From the NCBI RefSeq assembly GCF_035784015.1, contig NZ_JALKOW010000001.1: a DNA stretch of 64,000 nt; one strand, written 5' to 3'. The position numbers and the translations under genes are program-made. The notes under the pieces were generated by a model. It saw nothing but the letters and a program-made list of their open reading frames with translations. It made no database searches and was not told the origin of the DNA. Below, piece by piece: positions 1 through 10,360 of this stretch (the first letter of the stretch is position 1; the number at the start of each line of letters is the position of its first letter). The DNA is from Comamonas sp009360615 (GTDB lineage Bacteria > Pseudomonadota > Gammaproteobacteria > Burkholderiales > Burkholderiaceae_C).

Positions 1-1
1 G

Positions 2-235
2 TTTTCAAAACGAAAACATGCTGAAAAGATTGAGCAATGGGCACAGGCAGCTATCGGTTTTGTGATCGCCGGCATGTTGCTGGCGCTGCTGGTGCAGTAC
101 GGCGTATCGCCCAGGATCGTGGCGCGCGAGAACCTCAGGCTCTGGCACAGCGTGGGCACCGGCATGTATGCGCTGCAGTGGCTGTGCGCCGCCATCGTGC
201 TGTGGCGTGTGGCGGGCGCACGCAAGCCGGCTTGA
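2..235 (+). CDS. DUF4149 family membrane protein, C-terminal part
   Basis: An open frame enters from the left window edge and stops with TGA at 233-235, giving about 77 C-terminal residues. It contains two hydrophobic stretches (GFVIAGMLLALLV and MYALQWLCAAIVLWRV) separated by a polar segment with RENLRLWHSVGTG. This arrangement matches the end of small DUF4149 (TMEM205-like) inner-membrane proteins, which sit near yhbY-rlmE-ftsH in Burkholderiales. The function is unknown. The start codon lies outside the window. The family call rests on recognition of the C-terminal pattern and on gene order only. Confidence 0.65.
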   Translation, partial: FSKRKHAEKIEQWAQAAIGFVIAGMLLALLVQYGVSPRIVARENLRLWHSVGTGMYALQWLCAAIVLWRVAGARKPA

Positions 236-281
236 TCCAGTGCAAGCCTGTTCCATCCGCGGGGAGTAAACTGCCGAAGCC

Positions 282-1166
282 ATGGAATCTCAAATCGTAA
301 GAATCGACGCGACGGACTGGAGCAATGTCCGGGGACGCGATGAATGGACTGCCGCCGTCGAGGCCGGCAAGGTGCTGTACTTTCCGCAGCTGACCTTCCA
401 GCTGACCGAGCAGGAGAGAACGCTGCTGCGCCCCGATGTGCGCGATCCCAAGACGCGCAATATCAGCCTCAATGTGGACGGCTCCATCAAGGGCGTGGCG
501 GGCGATGTGGCCACCCGGCAGCAGGTGGCGGCCATGGTCGGACGCTTTCGCGAGCAGGCCAAGGCGTTGATCGCAGGCCTGTTTCCTGCTTATATGCCGC
601 AGGTGCGAATGGCGCCCACCAGCTACCGGCCCTCGCAGGTGGAGACGCGGGCGCAGTCCTGGCGTGCCGACGACAAGCGCATGCATGTGGACGCTTTTCC
701 TTCTCGGCCCAACTATGGCGAACGCATTCTGCGCGTGTTCACCAATGTCAATCCCGACGGCCAGCCGCGGGTCTGGCGTGTGGGCGAGCCGTTCACCGAT
801 GTGGCCAAGCGCTTCGTGCCGCGTGCCAAGCCATACAGTGCCTGGCAGGCCAAGGTGCTGGAGCTGCTGCATGTGACCAAGTCCTATCGCAGTGAATACG
901 ATCACCTGATGCTGCAGCTGCACGACGGCATGAAGGGCGACGCCGACTACCAGAAGAACGCACCGCAGGAGACCGTGGCGTTCGCGGCAGGTTCCACCTG
1001 GGTGTGCTTCTCCGATCAGGCCGTGCATGCCGTCATGTCGGGCCAGTACATGCTGGAGCAGACGCTGTTCCTGCCGCCCGGCAGCGAATACAACCCGGCG
1101 GCCAGCCCGCTGTCCATACTCTCGCGCATGAAGGGGCATCCGCTGGTCGATGCCAAATATCGCTGA
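282..1166 (+). CDS. kdoO: Kdo hydroxylase (Kdo dioxygenase, KdoO)
   Basis: This 294-residue protein matches the Kdo hydroxylase family (Pfam Kdo_hydroxy), Fe(II)/2-oxoglutarate/O2-dependent enzymes that hydroxylate Kdo in the lipopolysaccharide inner core to Ko. The facial-triad candidates are visible: H135 and D137 in MHVDAFPSRPNYGERILR, and a distal H249 in FSDQAVHAVMSGQY. No signal peptide is seen, consistent with action at the cytoplasmic face of the membrane. The start follows a weak ribosome site. It is convergent with a glycosyltransferase gene, and the pair separates the DUF4149 gene from yhbY. This fits an envelope-polysaccharide role, though the acceptor cannot be read from sequence. 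Confidence 0.85.
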   Translation: MESQIVRIDATDWSNVRGRDEWTAAVEAGKVLYFPQLTFQLTEQERTLLRPDVRDPKTRNISLNVDGSIKGVAGDVATRQQVAAMVGRFREQAKALIAGLFPAYMPQVRMAPTSYRPSQVETRAQSWRADDKRMHVDAFPSRPNYGERILRVFTNVNPDGQPRVWRVGEPFTDVAKRFVPRAKPYSAWQAKVLELLHVTKSYRSEYDHLMLQLHDGMKGDADYQKNAPQETVAFAAGSTWVCFSDQAVHAVMSGQYMLEQTLFLPPGSEYNPAASPLSILSRMKGHPLVDAKYR

Positions 1167-1186
1167 TCCATCGGTCAGGCGAGCAC

Positions 1187-1226
1187 AAAAAAGGCGTTGA
1201 ACCTTGCGGTCAACGCCTTTTGTTTT
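1187..1226. terminator. Bidirectional intrinsic terminator between kdoO and the glycosyltransferase
   Basis: A 12-bp perfect stem AAAAGGCGTTGA / TCAACGCCTTTT (1189-1200 and 1210-1221) with a 9-base loop. It is flanked by A-rich sequence on the left and T-rich sequence on the right, so it can terminate both converging genes. Confidence 0.85.
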
Positions 1227-1250
1227 TGAGGCTGCAACAGCAGTCGTCCT

Positions 1251-2009
1251 TCAGCCCCAGGCCTTCTCGATCCACCTGGCCGGCTCGATATGGCGAAAGC
1301 GCTTGTTGCGACGGCCTTCCAGTGCGTCGGGCGGGTTCACCTCGCCGTGGAAGATCACGATGCGCGCATCGGCCGGAGGCAGCGGCTCCTTCCAGTAGTT
1401 GGTCGGCCAGGTCGGAATGCAGTAGTACTTGAAGCTGGGGCACCAGGCGGCAGGCCAGTAGTCCAGCTTGCCCTGCCGGTGCAGAAAGTGCGACAGGTAC
1501 TCCTGCTCGTTGCGGTACTTGGCGCGCATTTCTTCGGTGTGCGCCCGGAAATGCTCCAGCACATCGGCATGGGCACCCAGCTCGAAGCGGTAGACTGAGG
1601 AGTTGCCGACAATGCGCTCGCCGAAGCGCCAGAAACGCGGGTAGTCGTGAATGATGCGGAACTCGCCAGGAAGCGTGAAGAACTCGTCGAGGCTGCCCAC
1701 GATCACCACATCCAGGTCCAGGAACAGCGCCTGACCCTTGAGACCGTGCAGGTCCCGCTCGAAGGTGGTGAGCTTCTTCCAGGCGCCGTCACGTTGGCCG
1801 GGAGCCAGATGAATGTTCAGGTCGGGAATGGGGAAGCACTCCACCTCGGAGCGAATCCCCTCTGTGCTGTCGGTCAGGCAGACAAAGCGAAAATCTCCGC
1901 TGAGATGGCGGCGCACCATGGCGTAGAGTCGGTTGACGTACTCCGGGCCGTATTTGGTGCCCCATTTCATGCAAAGAATATGGCGTGGCTGCTGTGTGGT
2001 CTGAACCAT
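1251..2009 (-). CDS. Putative glycosyltransferase (GT-A type, DxD motif)
   Basis: This 252-residue soluble protein starts ILCMKWGTKYGPEYVNRLYAMV, typical of small nucleotide-sugar-dependent transferases of GT8-like fold. It carries the metal-binding motif at 98-100 (ALFLDLDVVIVGS) and a conserved later segment GNSSVYRFELG. The donor and acceptor are unknown. It converges on kdoO and shares a terminator with it. A role in lipopolysaccharide or capsule modification is inferred only from the motif and the neighbour. There are no membrane segments. Confidence 0.65.
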   Translation of the reverse strand: MVQTTQQPRHILCMKWGTKYGPEYVNRLYAMVRRHLSGDFRFVCLTDSTEGIRSEVECFPIPDLNIHLAPGQRDGAWKKLTTFERDLHGLKGQALFLDLDVVIVGSLDEFFTLPGEFRIIHDYPRFWRFGERIVGNSSVYRFELGAHADVLEHFRAHTEEMRAKYRNEQEYLSHFLHRQGKLDYWPAAWCPSFKYYCIPTWPTNYWKEPLPPADARIVIFHGEVNPPDALEGRRNKRFRHIEPARWIEKAWG

Positions 2010-2071
2010 GGGTTGGCGGTCTTGGCGAGGAAATATGGCAGATGGGCGGGCAGGCGGTGCTGATCAGCAGA

Positions 2072-2542
2072 TCAGTCCTGACGGCCTTTCTTGACCGACT
2101 TTTGCTTGGGCTTGGCGCGCTTGATGGTGCCGCCGGCGGTCAGGCGCTGATTGCCGAGCACGCGCAACTGCTTGACTTCGGGCTTCTGGCCGGCGCGACC
2201 GAACTTGAGCACCTTGACGTCGCGAGGACCGGGCATGCGGTCTTCGTCAAAGGCCTTTTCCTTTTCGGGGATCGGGCGCCACAGCACCAGCAGCTTGCCG
2301 ATGTGCTGGATGGGTGCGGCGTTCAGCTCGTCGCACAGTTGTTGGTAGATCTGCTCGCGGGCCGCTCGGTCGTCGCCGAAAACGCGGACCTTGATCAGGC
2401 CATGGGCATTGAGTGCGGCGTCCACTTCCCTCTGAACGGCAGTGGTCAGACCATCGCCACCGATGAGGACGACGGGGTCCAGGTGGTGGGCTTCGGCGCG
2501 GTGTTCCCGGCGCTGCGCGGGAGTTAATTCAATTTGGGGCAT
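2072..2542 (-). CDS. yhbY: YhbY family RNA-binding protein (CRM domain)
   Basis: The first ~95 residues form a CRM domain: an N-terminal helix (LTPAQRREHRAEAHHL), the GGDGLT version of the GxxG loop, then KVRVFGDDRAAREQIYQQLCDELNA split over helix and strand, and IGKLLVLWRP. YhbY proteins associate with pre-50S ribosomal particles. At 156 residues it is longer than the ~97-residue E. coli protein; the extra C-terminus is very basic (KRAKPKQKSVKKGRQ), as often seen in betaproteobacteria. It is divergent from rlmE, another ribosome-maturation gene, with only 32 bp between starts. Confidence 0.9.
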   Translation of the reverse strand: MPQIELTPAQRREHRAEAHHLDPVVLIGGDGLTTAVQREVDAALNAHGLIKVRVFGDDRAAREQIYQQLCDELNAAPIQHIGKLLVLWRPIPEKEKAFDEDRMPGPRDVKVLKFGRAGQKPEVKQLRVLGNQRLTAGGTIKRAKPKQKSVKKGRQD

Positions 2543-2574
2543 ACCCGTATTATCAAGGCTGCGAGAATTCAGGC

Positions 2575-3237
2575 ATGAAAACCAAAACCAAAAGCAAGAA
2601 GGTCAATAAGAATTGGCTGCACGATCACATCAACGACCCGTATGTGAAAGCCGCCCAGAAGGACGGTTATCGTGCCCGCGCGGCCTACAAGCTCAAGGAA
2701 ATTGACGAGTCGCTCAAGCTGATCCAGCCTGGCCACACCGTGGTGGATCTGGGCTGCGCTCCCGGTGCCTGGAGTCAGTACGTGCGCCGTCGTCTCTCGC
2801 CCAGCGGTGCGGCGGTGGGCGAGCTCAACGGCCGCATCATCTCGCTGGACCTGTTGCCCATGGAGCCCATCGAAGGCGTGCATTACATCCAGGGCGACTT
2901 CCGAGAAGAGGCGGTGCTGGCCCAGCTGGAAGAAGCCATGGGCGGCGGCAAGGCCGACGTGGTGGTTTCGGACATGGCCCCCAATCTGTCCGGTCATGGC
3001 GCGACGGACGGGGCGCGGGTCGCGGTGCTCATCGAGATGGCCGTCGACTTTGCGATCAACAACATGAAGCCCGAGGGTGCGCTGGTGGTCAAGCTTTTCC
3101 ACGGCAGCGGCTACAACGAGCTGGTGGATCTGTTCAAGCAGACCTTCAAGGTGGTCAAGCCCATCAAGCCCAAGGCATCGCGCGACCGGTCTGCCGAAAT
3201 TTTCCTCGTGGGTGTGGGCCTGAAACAGAATTCTTGA
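2575..3237 (+). CDS. rlmE: 23S rRNA (uridine-2'-O)-methyltransferase RlmE (FtsJ)
   Basis: This 220-residue protein is the RrmJ/FtsJ enzyme that 2'-O-methylates the A-loop uridine of 23S rRNA (U2552 in E. coli) using S-adenosylmethionine. Motif I is VVDLGCAPGAWSQYV. The K-D-K-E catalytic set is present: K in ARAAYKLKEID, D in VVSDMAPNLSGH, K in LVVKLFHGSG and E in SAEIFLVG. It lies immediately upstream of ftsH, an order conserved through proteobacteria. Length is normal for the family. Confidence 0.96.
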   Translation: MKTKTKSKKVNKNWLHDHINDPYVKAAQKDGYRARAAYKLKEIDESLKLIQPGHTVVDLGCAPGAWSQYVRRRLSPSGAAVGELNGRIISLDLLPMEPIEGVHYIQGDFREEAVLAQLEEAMGGGKADVVVSDMAPNLSGHGATDGARVAVLIEMAVDFAINNMKPEGALVVKLFHGSGYNELVDLFKQTFKVVKPIKPKASRDRSAEIFLVGVGLKQNS

Positions 3238-3482
3238 TGCAGCCGCCGGATTGCATAGGGGCATTTGACCTCATGCTTTGCTGCAGCAAGCCAGTGAAAC
3301 TGATAGCGTAAAGCCCTGATAAAACACAGGCTTAGAGCCGATTGTCCGTCGAGCCATGGCTTGCCTATGGCCGCTATAGGGGGAAATAGGCGTCCCGGGC
3401 GCTTGAAACACCTAAAATGAACCTCAACTGGGTCTGGAGTCCCTTCCGGGCCTCTACGTCTGAATATTCCATTGGAGCCCCC

Positions 3483-5405
<1,923 letters not shown>

Positions 5406-5421
5406 GCGCCACGTCTCCGCG

Positions 5422-5456
5422 ACAAAAGGTCCCTCAGGGGCCTTTTGTTTTTGTAC
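5422..5456 (+). terminator. Intrinsic terminator after ftsH
   Basis: Stem ACAAAAGG(T)CCC / GGGGCCTTTTGT (5422-5448) runs straight into TTTTTGT, 17 bp after the ftsH stop and before folP. Confidence 0.85.
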
Positions 5457-5476
5457 TCTCAGATATCGGAAGATCT

Positions 5477-6325
5477 ATGTCGCAACAGTGGCAAACCTCG
5501 CGTTTTCTCTTGCAACTCGACAAGCCCCTGGTCATGGGCATCGTGAATGTGACCCCGGACTCTTTTTCTGACGGAGGCAAGCATGCCGGGGTATCCCAGG
5601 CCATGGCCCATGCAGAACGGCTGCTCTCGCAGGGAGCCCATATTCTGGACATAGGCGGTGAGTCCACCAGGCCCGGATCACCCGCAGTCAGTCTGGAGGA
5701 CGAGCTGGCGCGCGTTCTGCCCGTGCTGCGCGAGGCCGTCAAGCTCCAGGTGCCCATCTCCATCGATACCTACAAGCCCGAGGTCATGGCAGCATCTCTG
5801 GATCTCGGCGCCGACATCATCAACGACATCTGGGCGCTGCGCCAGCCCGGTGCCTTCGAGACGGTGAGCCGGCACGACAGTTGCGGGGTCTGCCTGATGC
5901 ATATGCACAAGACGCCGCAGGACATGCATCTGGAGCACATGCAGGGCAACGCCGTGGCGCAGGTGCGGGACTTCCTGCTCCAGGCAACGCAGCCCTTGCT
6001 CGATGCCGGCGTCGCGCGCTCGCGCATCGTCTGGGATTACGGCATTGGCTTCGGCAAGAGCGTGGTACAAAATTTTGCCTTGCTTGCACATCAGCGTGAG
6101 TTGCTGGACCTAGACTTCCCGCTGCTTGCAGGCTGGTCGCGAAAGGGCTCCCTGGGGCAGGTCAGCGGACTGTCAGTGGACCAGCGCATGGTGCCCAGTG
6201 TGGCTGCGGCGTTGCTGGCAGTCGAGCGAGGGGCCAGAATCGTGCGTGTCCACGACGTGAAGGACACGGTGGCCGCCCTGGCCGTCTGGCAGGCCGTGCA
6301 GGATGCGCAGGCACTGCAGGACTGA
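5477..6325 (+). CDS. folP: Dihydropteroate synthase FolP
   Basis: This 282-residue enzyme joins p-aminobenzoate to 6-hydroxymethyl-dihydropterin diphosphate in folate synthesis and is the sulfonamide target. Family motifs are MGIVNVTPDSFSDGG near the N-terminus, DIGGESTRPGS, ISIDTYKPEV, DIINDIWALR, CLMHMHKTPQDM, and LLAGWSRKGSLG (the pyrophosphate/pterin site Ser-Arg-Lys). It sits between ftsH and glmM, the usual gammaproteobacterial and betaproteobacterial order. Length is typical. Confidence 0.96.
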   Translation: MSQQWQTSRFLLQLDKPLVMGIVNVTPDSFSDGGKHAGVSQAMAHAERLLSQGAHILDIGGESTRPGSPAVSLEDELARVLPVLREAVKLQVPISIDTYKPEVMAASLDLGADIINDIWALRQPGAFETVSRHDSCGVCLMHMHKTPQDMHLEHMQGNAVAQVRDFLLQATQPLLDAGVARSRIVWDYGIGFGKSVVQNFALLAHQRELLDLDFPLLAGWSRKGSLGQVSGLSVDQRMVPSVAAALLAVERGARIVRVHDVKDTVAALAVWQAVQDAQALQD

Positions 6326-6361
6326 TGACAGAGTATTGAATCTGAAAAGGATAAAGAAACT

Positions 6362-7696
6362 ATGGCAAGACAGTACTTCGGCACGGACGGGATTCGCGGC
6401 ACGGTGGGCAAGTCCCCCATCACTCCTGACTTTGCCCTGCGCCTGGCGCATGCCGTCGGGCGCGTGCTGCGCCGTACTCAGGAGCGCCCTCTGGTGCTTA
6501 TCGGCAAGGACACCCGTATCTCGGGCTATATGCTGGAGAGTGCGCTCGAATCGGGCTTCAACTCTGCGGGCGTCGATGTCATGTTGCTGGGTCCCTTGCC
6601 GACGCCGGGCGTGGCCTATCTGACGCGTGCCCAGCGTGCCAGCCTGGGTGTGGTGATCAGTGCCAGCCACAACCCGTTCTATGACAACGGCATCAAGTTC
6701 TTCAGTGCCGAGGGCACCAAGCTGCCTGATTCCTGGGAAGAGGATGTGGAAGCCGCCCTCAAGGAGGATCCCGTCTGGGTGGATTCCGCCTCGCTGGGCA
6801 AGGCGCGACGCCTGGCCGATGCCGCCGGCCGCTACATCGAGTTCTGCAAAAGCACTTTCGATCACAGCCTGTCGCTGCGCGGTCTGAAGATCGTGGTGGA
6901 TGCGGCCCATGGCGCGGCCTATCAGATTGCTCCCAAGGTCTTTCACGAGCTCGGTGCCAGCGTGGTGGAAATCGGCTGTTCTCCGGACGGCCTCAACATC
7001 AACGAGGGCGTAGGTGCGACCCATCCCGAAGCGCTGGTCAGGGCCGTGCGTGCCAACAATGCCGACTACGGCGTGGCACTGGACGGCGATGCCGACCGGC
7101 TGCAGCTGGTCGATGCCCAGGGCCGCCTCTACAACGGCGATGAGCTGCTCTATCTCATGGCGGCCGATCGTCTGGCGCGCGGCGATGCCGTGAGCGGCGT
7201 GGCCGGAACCCTGATGACCAATATGGCGGTGGAACAGGCGCTCCGGGCTCAGGGCGTGGGCTTTGTGCGCGCCAAGGTCGGAGACCGCTATGTGCTGGAA
7301 GCACTCACTGCCAAGGGCTGGCAGCTGGGCGGGGAAAGCTCGGGTCACCTGCTGGCGCTGGACAAGCACACCACCGGCGACGGCCTGGTCAGTGCCCTGC
7401 AGGTACTGCAGGCCTGCGTACGCTCCAAGAAGACCATGGCCCAGTGGCTGGAGTCCGTGAAGCTGTTTCCCCAGGTCATGATCAACGTGCGTCTGCTGCC
7501 GGGGCAGGACTGGAAGAACAATGCCAAGCTGCCCGGAGAGCAGGCGGCAGTCGAGAAACTGCTGGGCAGTGACGGTCGCGTGCTGATCCGTCCCAGTGGC
7601 ACCGAGCCCCTGGTGCGCGTCATGGTGGAGGCCCGAAGCGCGGACATGGCCAGCAACTGTGCCGAGCGCCTGGCCGAGGTGGTCAGGGCCAGCTGA
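6362..7696 (+). CDS. glmM: Phosphoglucosamine mutase GlmM
   Basis: This 444-residue alpha-D-phosphohexomutase converts glucosamine-6-phosphate to glucosamine-1-phosphate for UDP-GlcNAc, peptidoglycan and lipopolysaccharide. The phosphorylated catalytic serine is S102 in VISASHNPFYDNGIKFF. The metal loop is ALDGDADRLQLVD, the sugar loop GGESSGH, and the phosphate-binding loop IRPSGTEPLVRVM at the C-terminus. AAAGGATAAAGAAACT supplies the ribosome site. It lies 36 bp behind folP and is probably co-transcribed with it. Confidence 0.97.
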   Translation: MARQYFGTDGIRGTVGKSPITPDFALRLAHAVGRVLRRTQERPLVLIGKDTRISGYMLESALESGFNSAGVDVMLLGPLPTPGVAYLTRAQRASLGVVISASHNPFYDNGIKFFSAEGTKLPDSWEEDVEAALKEDPVWVDSASLGKARRLADAAGRYIEFCKSTFDHSLSLRGLKIVVDAAHGAAYQIAPKVFHELGASVVEIGCSPDGLNINEGVGATHPEALVRAVRANNADYGVALDGDADRLQLVDAQGRLYNGDELLYLMAADRLARGDAVSGVAGTLMTNMAVEQALRAQGVGFVRAKVGDRYVLEALTAKGWQLGGESSGHLLALDKHTTGDGLVSALQVLQACVRSKKTMAQWLESVKLFPQVMINVRLLPGQDWKNNAKLPGEQAAVEKLLGSDGRVLIRPSGTEPLVRVMVEARSADMASNCAERLAEVVRAS

Positions 7697-7736
7697 TGCT
7701 GTGCAAAACCGGGTGGTTGTCATGCTGTCATGATGA

Positions 7737-7781
7737 CAGTCATATTTTGGTCATGTAATTGTCATAAACCACCGGCAGACT
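7737..7781 (+). promoter_or_regulatory. Pho box and -10 region upstream of ppk
   Basis: Three 7-mers at exact 11-bp period, CAGTCAT (7737), TGGTCAT (7748) and TTGTCAT (7759-7765), match the PhoB half-site (consensus CTGTCAT). Further TGTCAT copies at 7717 and 7725 lie just upstream out of phase. A weak -10 candidate CAGACT (7776-7781) lies 10 bp after the box, the same spacing as at pstS. This predicts PhoB activation of ppk during phosphate limitation. Confidence 0.75.
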
Positions 7782-8135
7782 GCGGGCATGCCCCCAAGGG
7801 CGCTTCGAGCTTTCGCAGGCTGCTGCCACATGTCCCAATCCGTACCCGGTCCCGACTCTTTTTTTTCCGCTGCCACCGACTCTTCTACAGGACAGGTCCC
7901 GGCCTCAGCCTCTCACTCCGTCTGTCAGTTGCCAGAGGCAGGGCCCGCATTCCTGGGCCTGGCGAACGGCCCGCTCATGCCGGCGCTGGCCGGCGGCCCG
8001 TCTTCGGTTGCGCTGGCCGCCGGCACCGGGCACCATGAGGTGCCCGGTGCCGTCTCCGATGCGGCCCCTGCGTCATCATCCGTCCCTGCCAGAGCGCCGC
8101 GCCGACGCCGTGCGGCGTCCAAGAACGAGGTACTC

Positions 8136-10202
8136 ATGCCGCCTGTGATCGAGCCGACCCTGGAGCTGCTGGACCGCGATCAGAGCATTCTGGTCTTCAA
8201 CGAGCGCGTGCTGAGCTGGGCCGAGCGCGAGGATGTACCTTTGCTTGAGCGCCTGCGCTATCTGTGTATCGTGTCCTCCAATCTCGACGAGTGGTTCGAG
8301 GTGCGCTGCGCCCCCCACGTCTCGGCAGCCAAGGTGGGCGACGAGCAGGGGCTGTACTCGCGTGCCAGCTTCCAGCGGCTGATGACCACGGCCCACGGTC
8401 TGGTTTCCAGGCAGTATCTGCTCTACAACCAGGCCATCATCCCGGCGTTCGACAAGCATGCGATCCGTCTGGTCTCGCACGGCGAGCGCAGCGTGGCGCA
8501 GCGCAAATGGGTGCGCGAGTACTTCATGCGCGAGGTTCAGCCCCTGCTGATGCCAGTGGGCCTGGATCCGTCCCACCCCTTTCCGCAGGTCGCCAACAAG
8601 GCCCTGAATTTCATCGTGCGCCTCAATGGCGTCGATGCCTTCGGGCGCGCCAACGAGGTGGCCATCGTCAAGGTGCCGCGCGCCTTGCCGCGCCTGATCC
8701 GTCTGCCGGAGAAGATTTCCGGCAAGCAAAAGCTGTTTGTCAGCATCTCCAGCGTCGTGCGCGCACATCTGGCCGAGCTGTTCCCGGGCCGGGAGGTGTC
8801 CGAGTTCTCGCAGTTCCGCGTCACCCGTCACTCCGATCTGGCCGTGGACGAGGACGATGTGGTGGATCTGCGCATGGCCCTGCGTCAGGGTCTGCACCAC
8901 CGTCATTACGGGCAGGCCGTGCGCCTGGAGGTATCGTCCTCATGCTCCGTGGTGCTCTCGGATCTGCTGCTGGAGCAATACGGCCTGCCAGCCGAGGCGC
9001 TGTTCCGCGTCAAGGGGCCTGTCAATCTGGTGCGCCAGATGCAGCTGATCGATCTGGTCGATGATCCGGCCCTGCTGTTTCCGAAGTGGAAGCCGGCTTG
9101 GCCCACCCAGCTCGTGCCCGGCCGCTCCATCCTCGCGCAGATGCGCAAGAGCGACATCATCATCCACCAGCCCTTCGAGAGTTTCGACGGCGTGCTGGAG
9201 TTGCTGCGCGAGGCCGTGAACGATCCCCAGGTGCTGGCCATCAAGCAGACCATCTATCGCACGGGTACCGACTCCGAGATCATGAGTCTGCTGGCCGAGG
9301 CCGTCAGCCGTGGCAAGGAGGTGCTGGCCGTGCTGGAGCTCAAGGCGCGCTTTGACGAAGAGGCCAACATCAACTGGGCGGAAAAACTGGAGTCGCTGGG
9401 CGTGCAGGTGGTCTATGGCGTGGTCGGACTCAAGACTCACGCCAAGATGCTGCTGATCACGCGGCGCGAAAAACGCAACAACCAGCTCAAGCGCTATGCC
9501 CATCTGTCCACGGGCAACTACAACGCCCGCAGCGCGCGCCTGTATACCGACATCAGCCAGTTGACCTGCGATGACGAGATCACGGCGGATATGGATGCGG
9601 TGTTCCGTCATCTCTCCAGCCATAACACCATGCCCAAGCTGCAAAAGCTGGTCATGGCGCCATTCCATCTTCAAAATCGCATGCTGGAGCTGATCGACCT
9701 GGTGGCCGCGGCCGCAGAGCGGGGCGAAAAGGCCCGCATGGTGCTCAAGATGAATGCGCTGACCGACGAGCCCCTGATCCGCGCTCTGGTCGATGCCGGG
9801 CGCAAGGGCGCGCAGATCGATCTCATCGTGCGCGGCTCCTGCATGCTGCCGGCCCAGCGTCCGGGCGTCACGGACAATATCCGCGTGCGCTCCATCATCG
9901 GGCGCTTTCTGGAGCATTCGCGTGTCTTCTACTTTGCCTGGGGCCAGGGAGAAGAGCTGCTGCTTTCCAGCGCAGACTGGATGAATCGCAACATGCTCAG
10001 CCGCGTGGAGCTGGCCTGGCCGGTGCTGGACAAGAAGCTGCGCCAGCGCGTGATTGACGAGTGCCTGGTGGCCTATCTGGGTGATGACCGCGATGCCTGG
10101 ACGCTGGATGCGTCGGGCGCCTACCAGAAGCCCGAACGTCCCCTGGAGGGAAAGGGGGCGCAGCAGGCGCTGATGGTGCGCTACGGCGGCCAGAGCTTCT
10201 GA
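8136..10202 (+). CDS. ppk1: Polyphosphate kinase 1
   Basis: This 688-residue PPK1 reversibly polymerises the ATP gamma-phosphate into polyphosphate. The N-domain begins LLDRDQSILVFNERVLSWAE, followed by the YLCIVSSNLDEWFEVR helix. The two phospholipase-D-like catalytic domains carry the His motif in GLKTHAKMLLITRRE (autophosphorylated His), then YAHLSTGNYNARSARLYTD and RGSCMLPAQRPG. I chose ATG 8136, preceded by GAGG and giving the usual length. The same frame stays open back to ATG codons at 7788 and 7830, which would add 102-116 low-complexity Ser/Ala/Pro residues. It faces ppx and is preceded by a Pho box. Confidence 0.95.
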   Translation: MPPVIEPTLELLDRDQSILVFNERVLSWAEREDVPLLERLRYLCIVSSNLDEWFEVRCAPHVSAAKVGDEQGLYSRASFQRLMTTAHGLVSRQYLLYNQAIIPAFDKHAIRLVSHGERSVAQRKWVREYFMREVQPLLMPVGLDPSHPFPQVANKALNFIVRLNGVDAFGRANEVAIVKVPRALPRLIRLPEKISGKQKLFVSISSVVRAHLAELFPGREVSEFSQFRVTRHSDLAVDEDDVVDLRMALRQGLHHRHYGQAVRLEVSSSCSVVLSDLLLEQYGLPAEALFRVKGPVNLVRQMQLIDLVDDPALLFPKWKPAWPTQLVPGRSILAQMRKSDIIIHQPFESFDGVLELLREAVNDPQVLAIKQTIYRTGTDSEIMSLLAEAVSRGKEVLAVLELKARFDEEANINWAEKLESLGVQVVYGVVGLKTHAKMLLITRREKRNNQLKRYAHLSTGNYNARSARLYTDISQLTCDDEITADMDAVFRHLSSHNTMPKLQKLVMAPFHLQNRMLELIDLVAAAAERGEKARMVLKMNALTDEPLIRALVDAGRKGAQIDLIVRGSCMLPAQRPGVTDNIRVRSIIGRFLEHSRVFYFAWGQGEELLLSSADWMNRNMLSRVELAWPVLDKKLRQRVIDECLVAYLGDDRDAWTLDASGAYQKPERPLEGKGAQQALMVRYGGQSF

Positions 10203-10312
10203 CTCCTCAAGAAAGGGAGCTTGCGGCGCCAGGTATTCAGACTTTCCAGATGACTTTCACGTTGAAAGCGCCGTCTGACATGCACCTGCGGCACTGTTTT
10301 TGAAGGCCGGAC

Positions 10313-10343
10313 GACAAAGGGACTGCGAAGCAGTCCCTTTGTC
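10313..10343. terminator. Bidirectional terminator between ppk and ppx
   Basis: A perfect 14-bp stem GACAAAGGGACTGC / GCAGTCCCTTTGTC with a GAA loop, lying between the convergent ppk and ppx stop codons. Confidence 0.85.
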
Positions 10344-10360
10344 TGTGCCGGGCGCCTGCG

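Noticed and set aside
6173..7723. 516-codon open frame antisense to folP/glmM
   Set aside because: Spans two well-conserved genes on the other strand and has no recognisable features.
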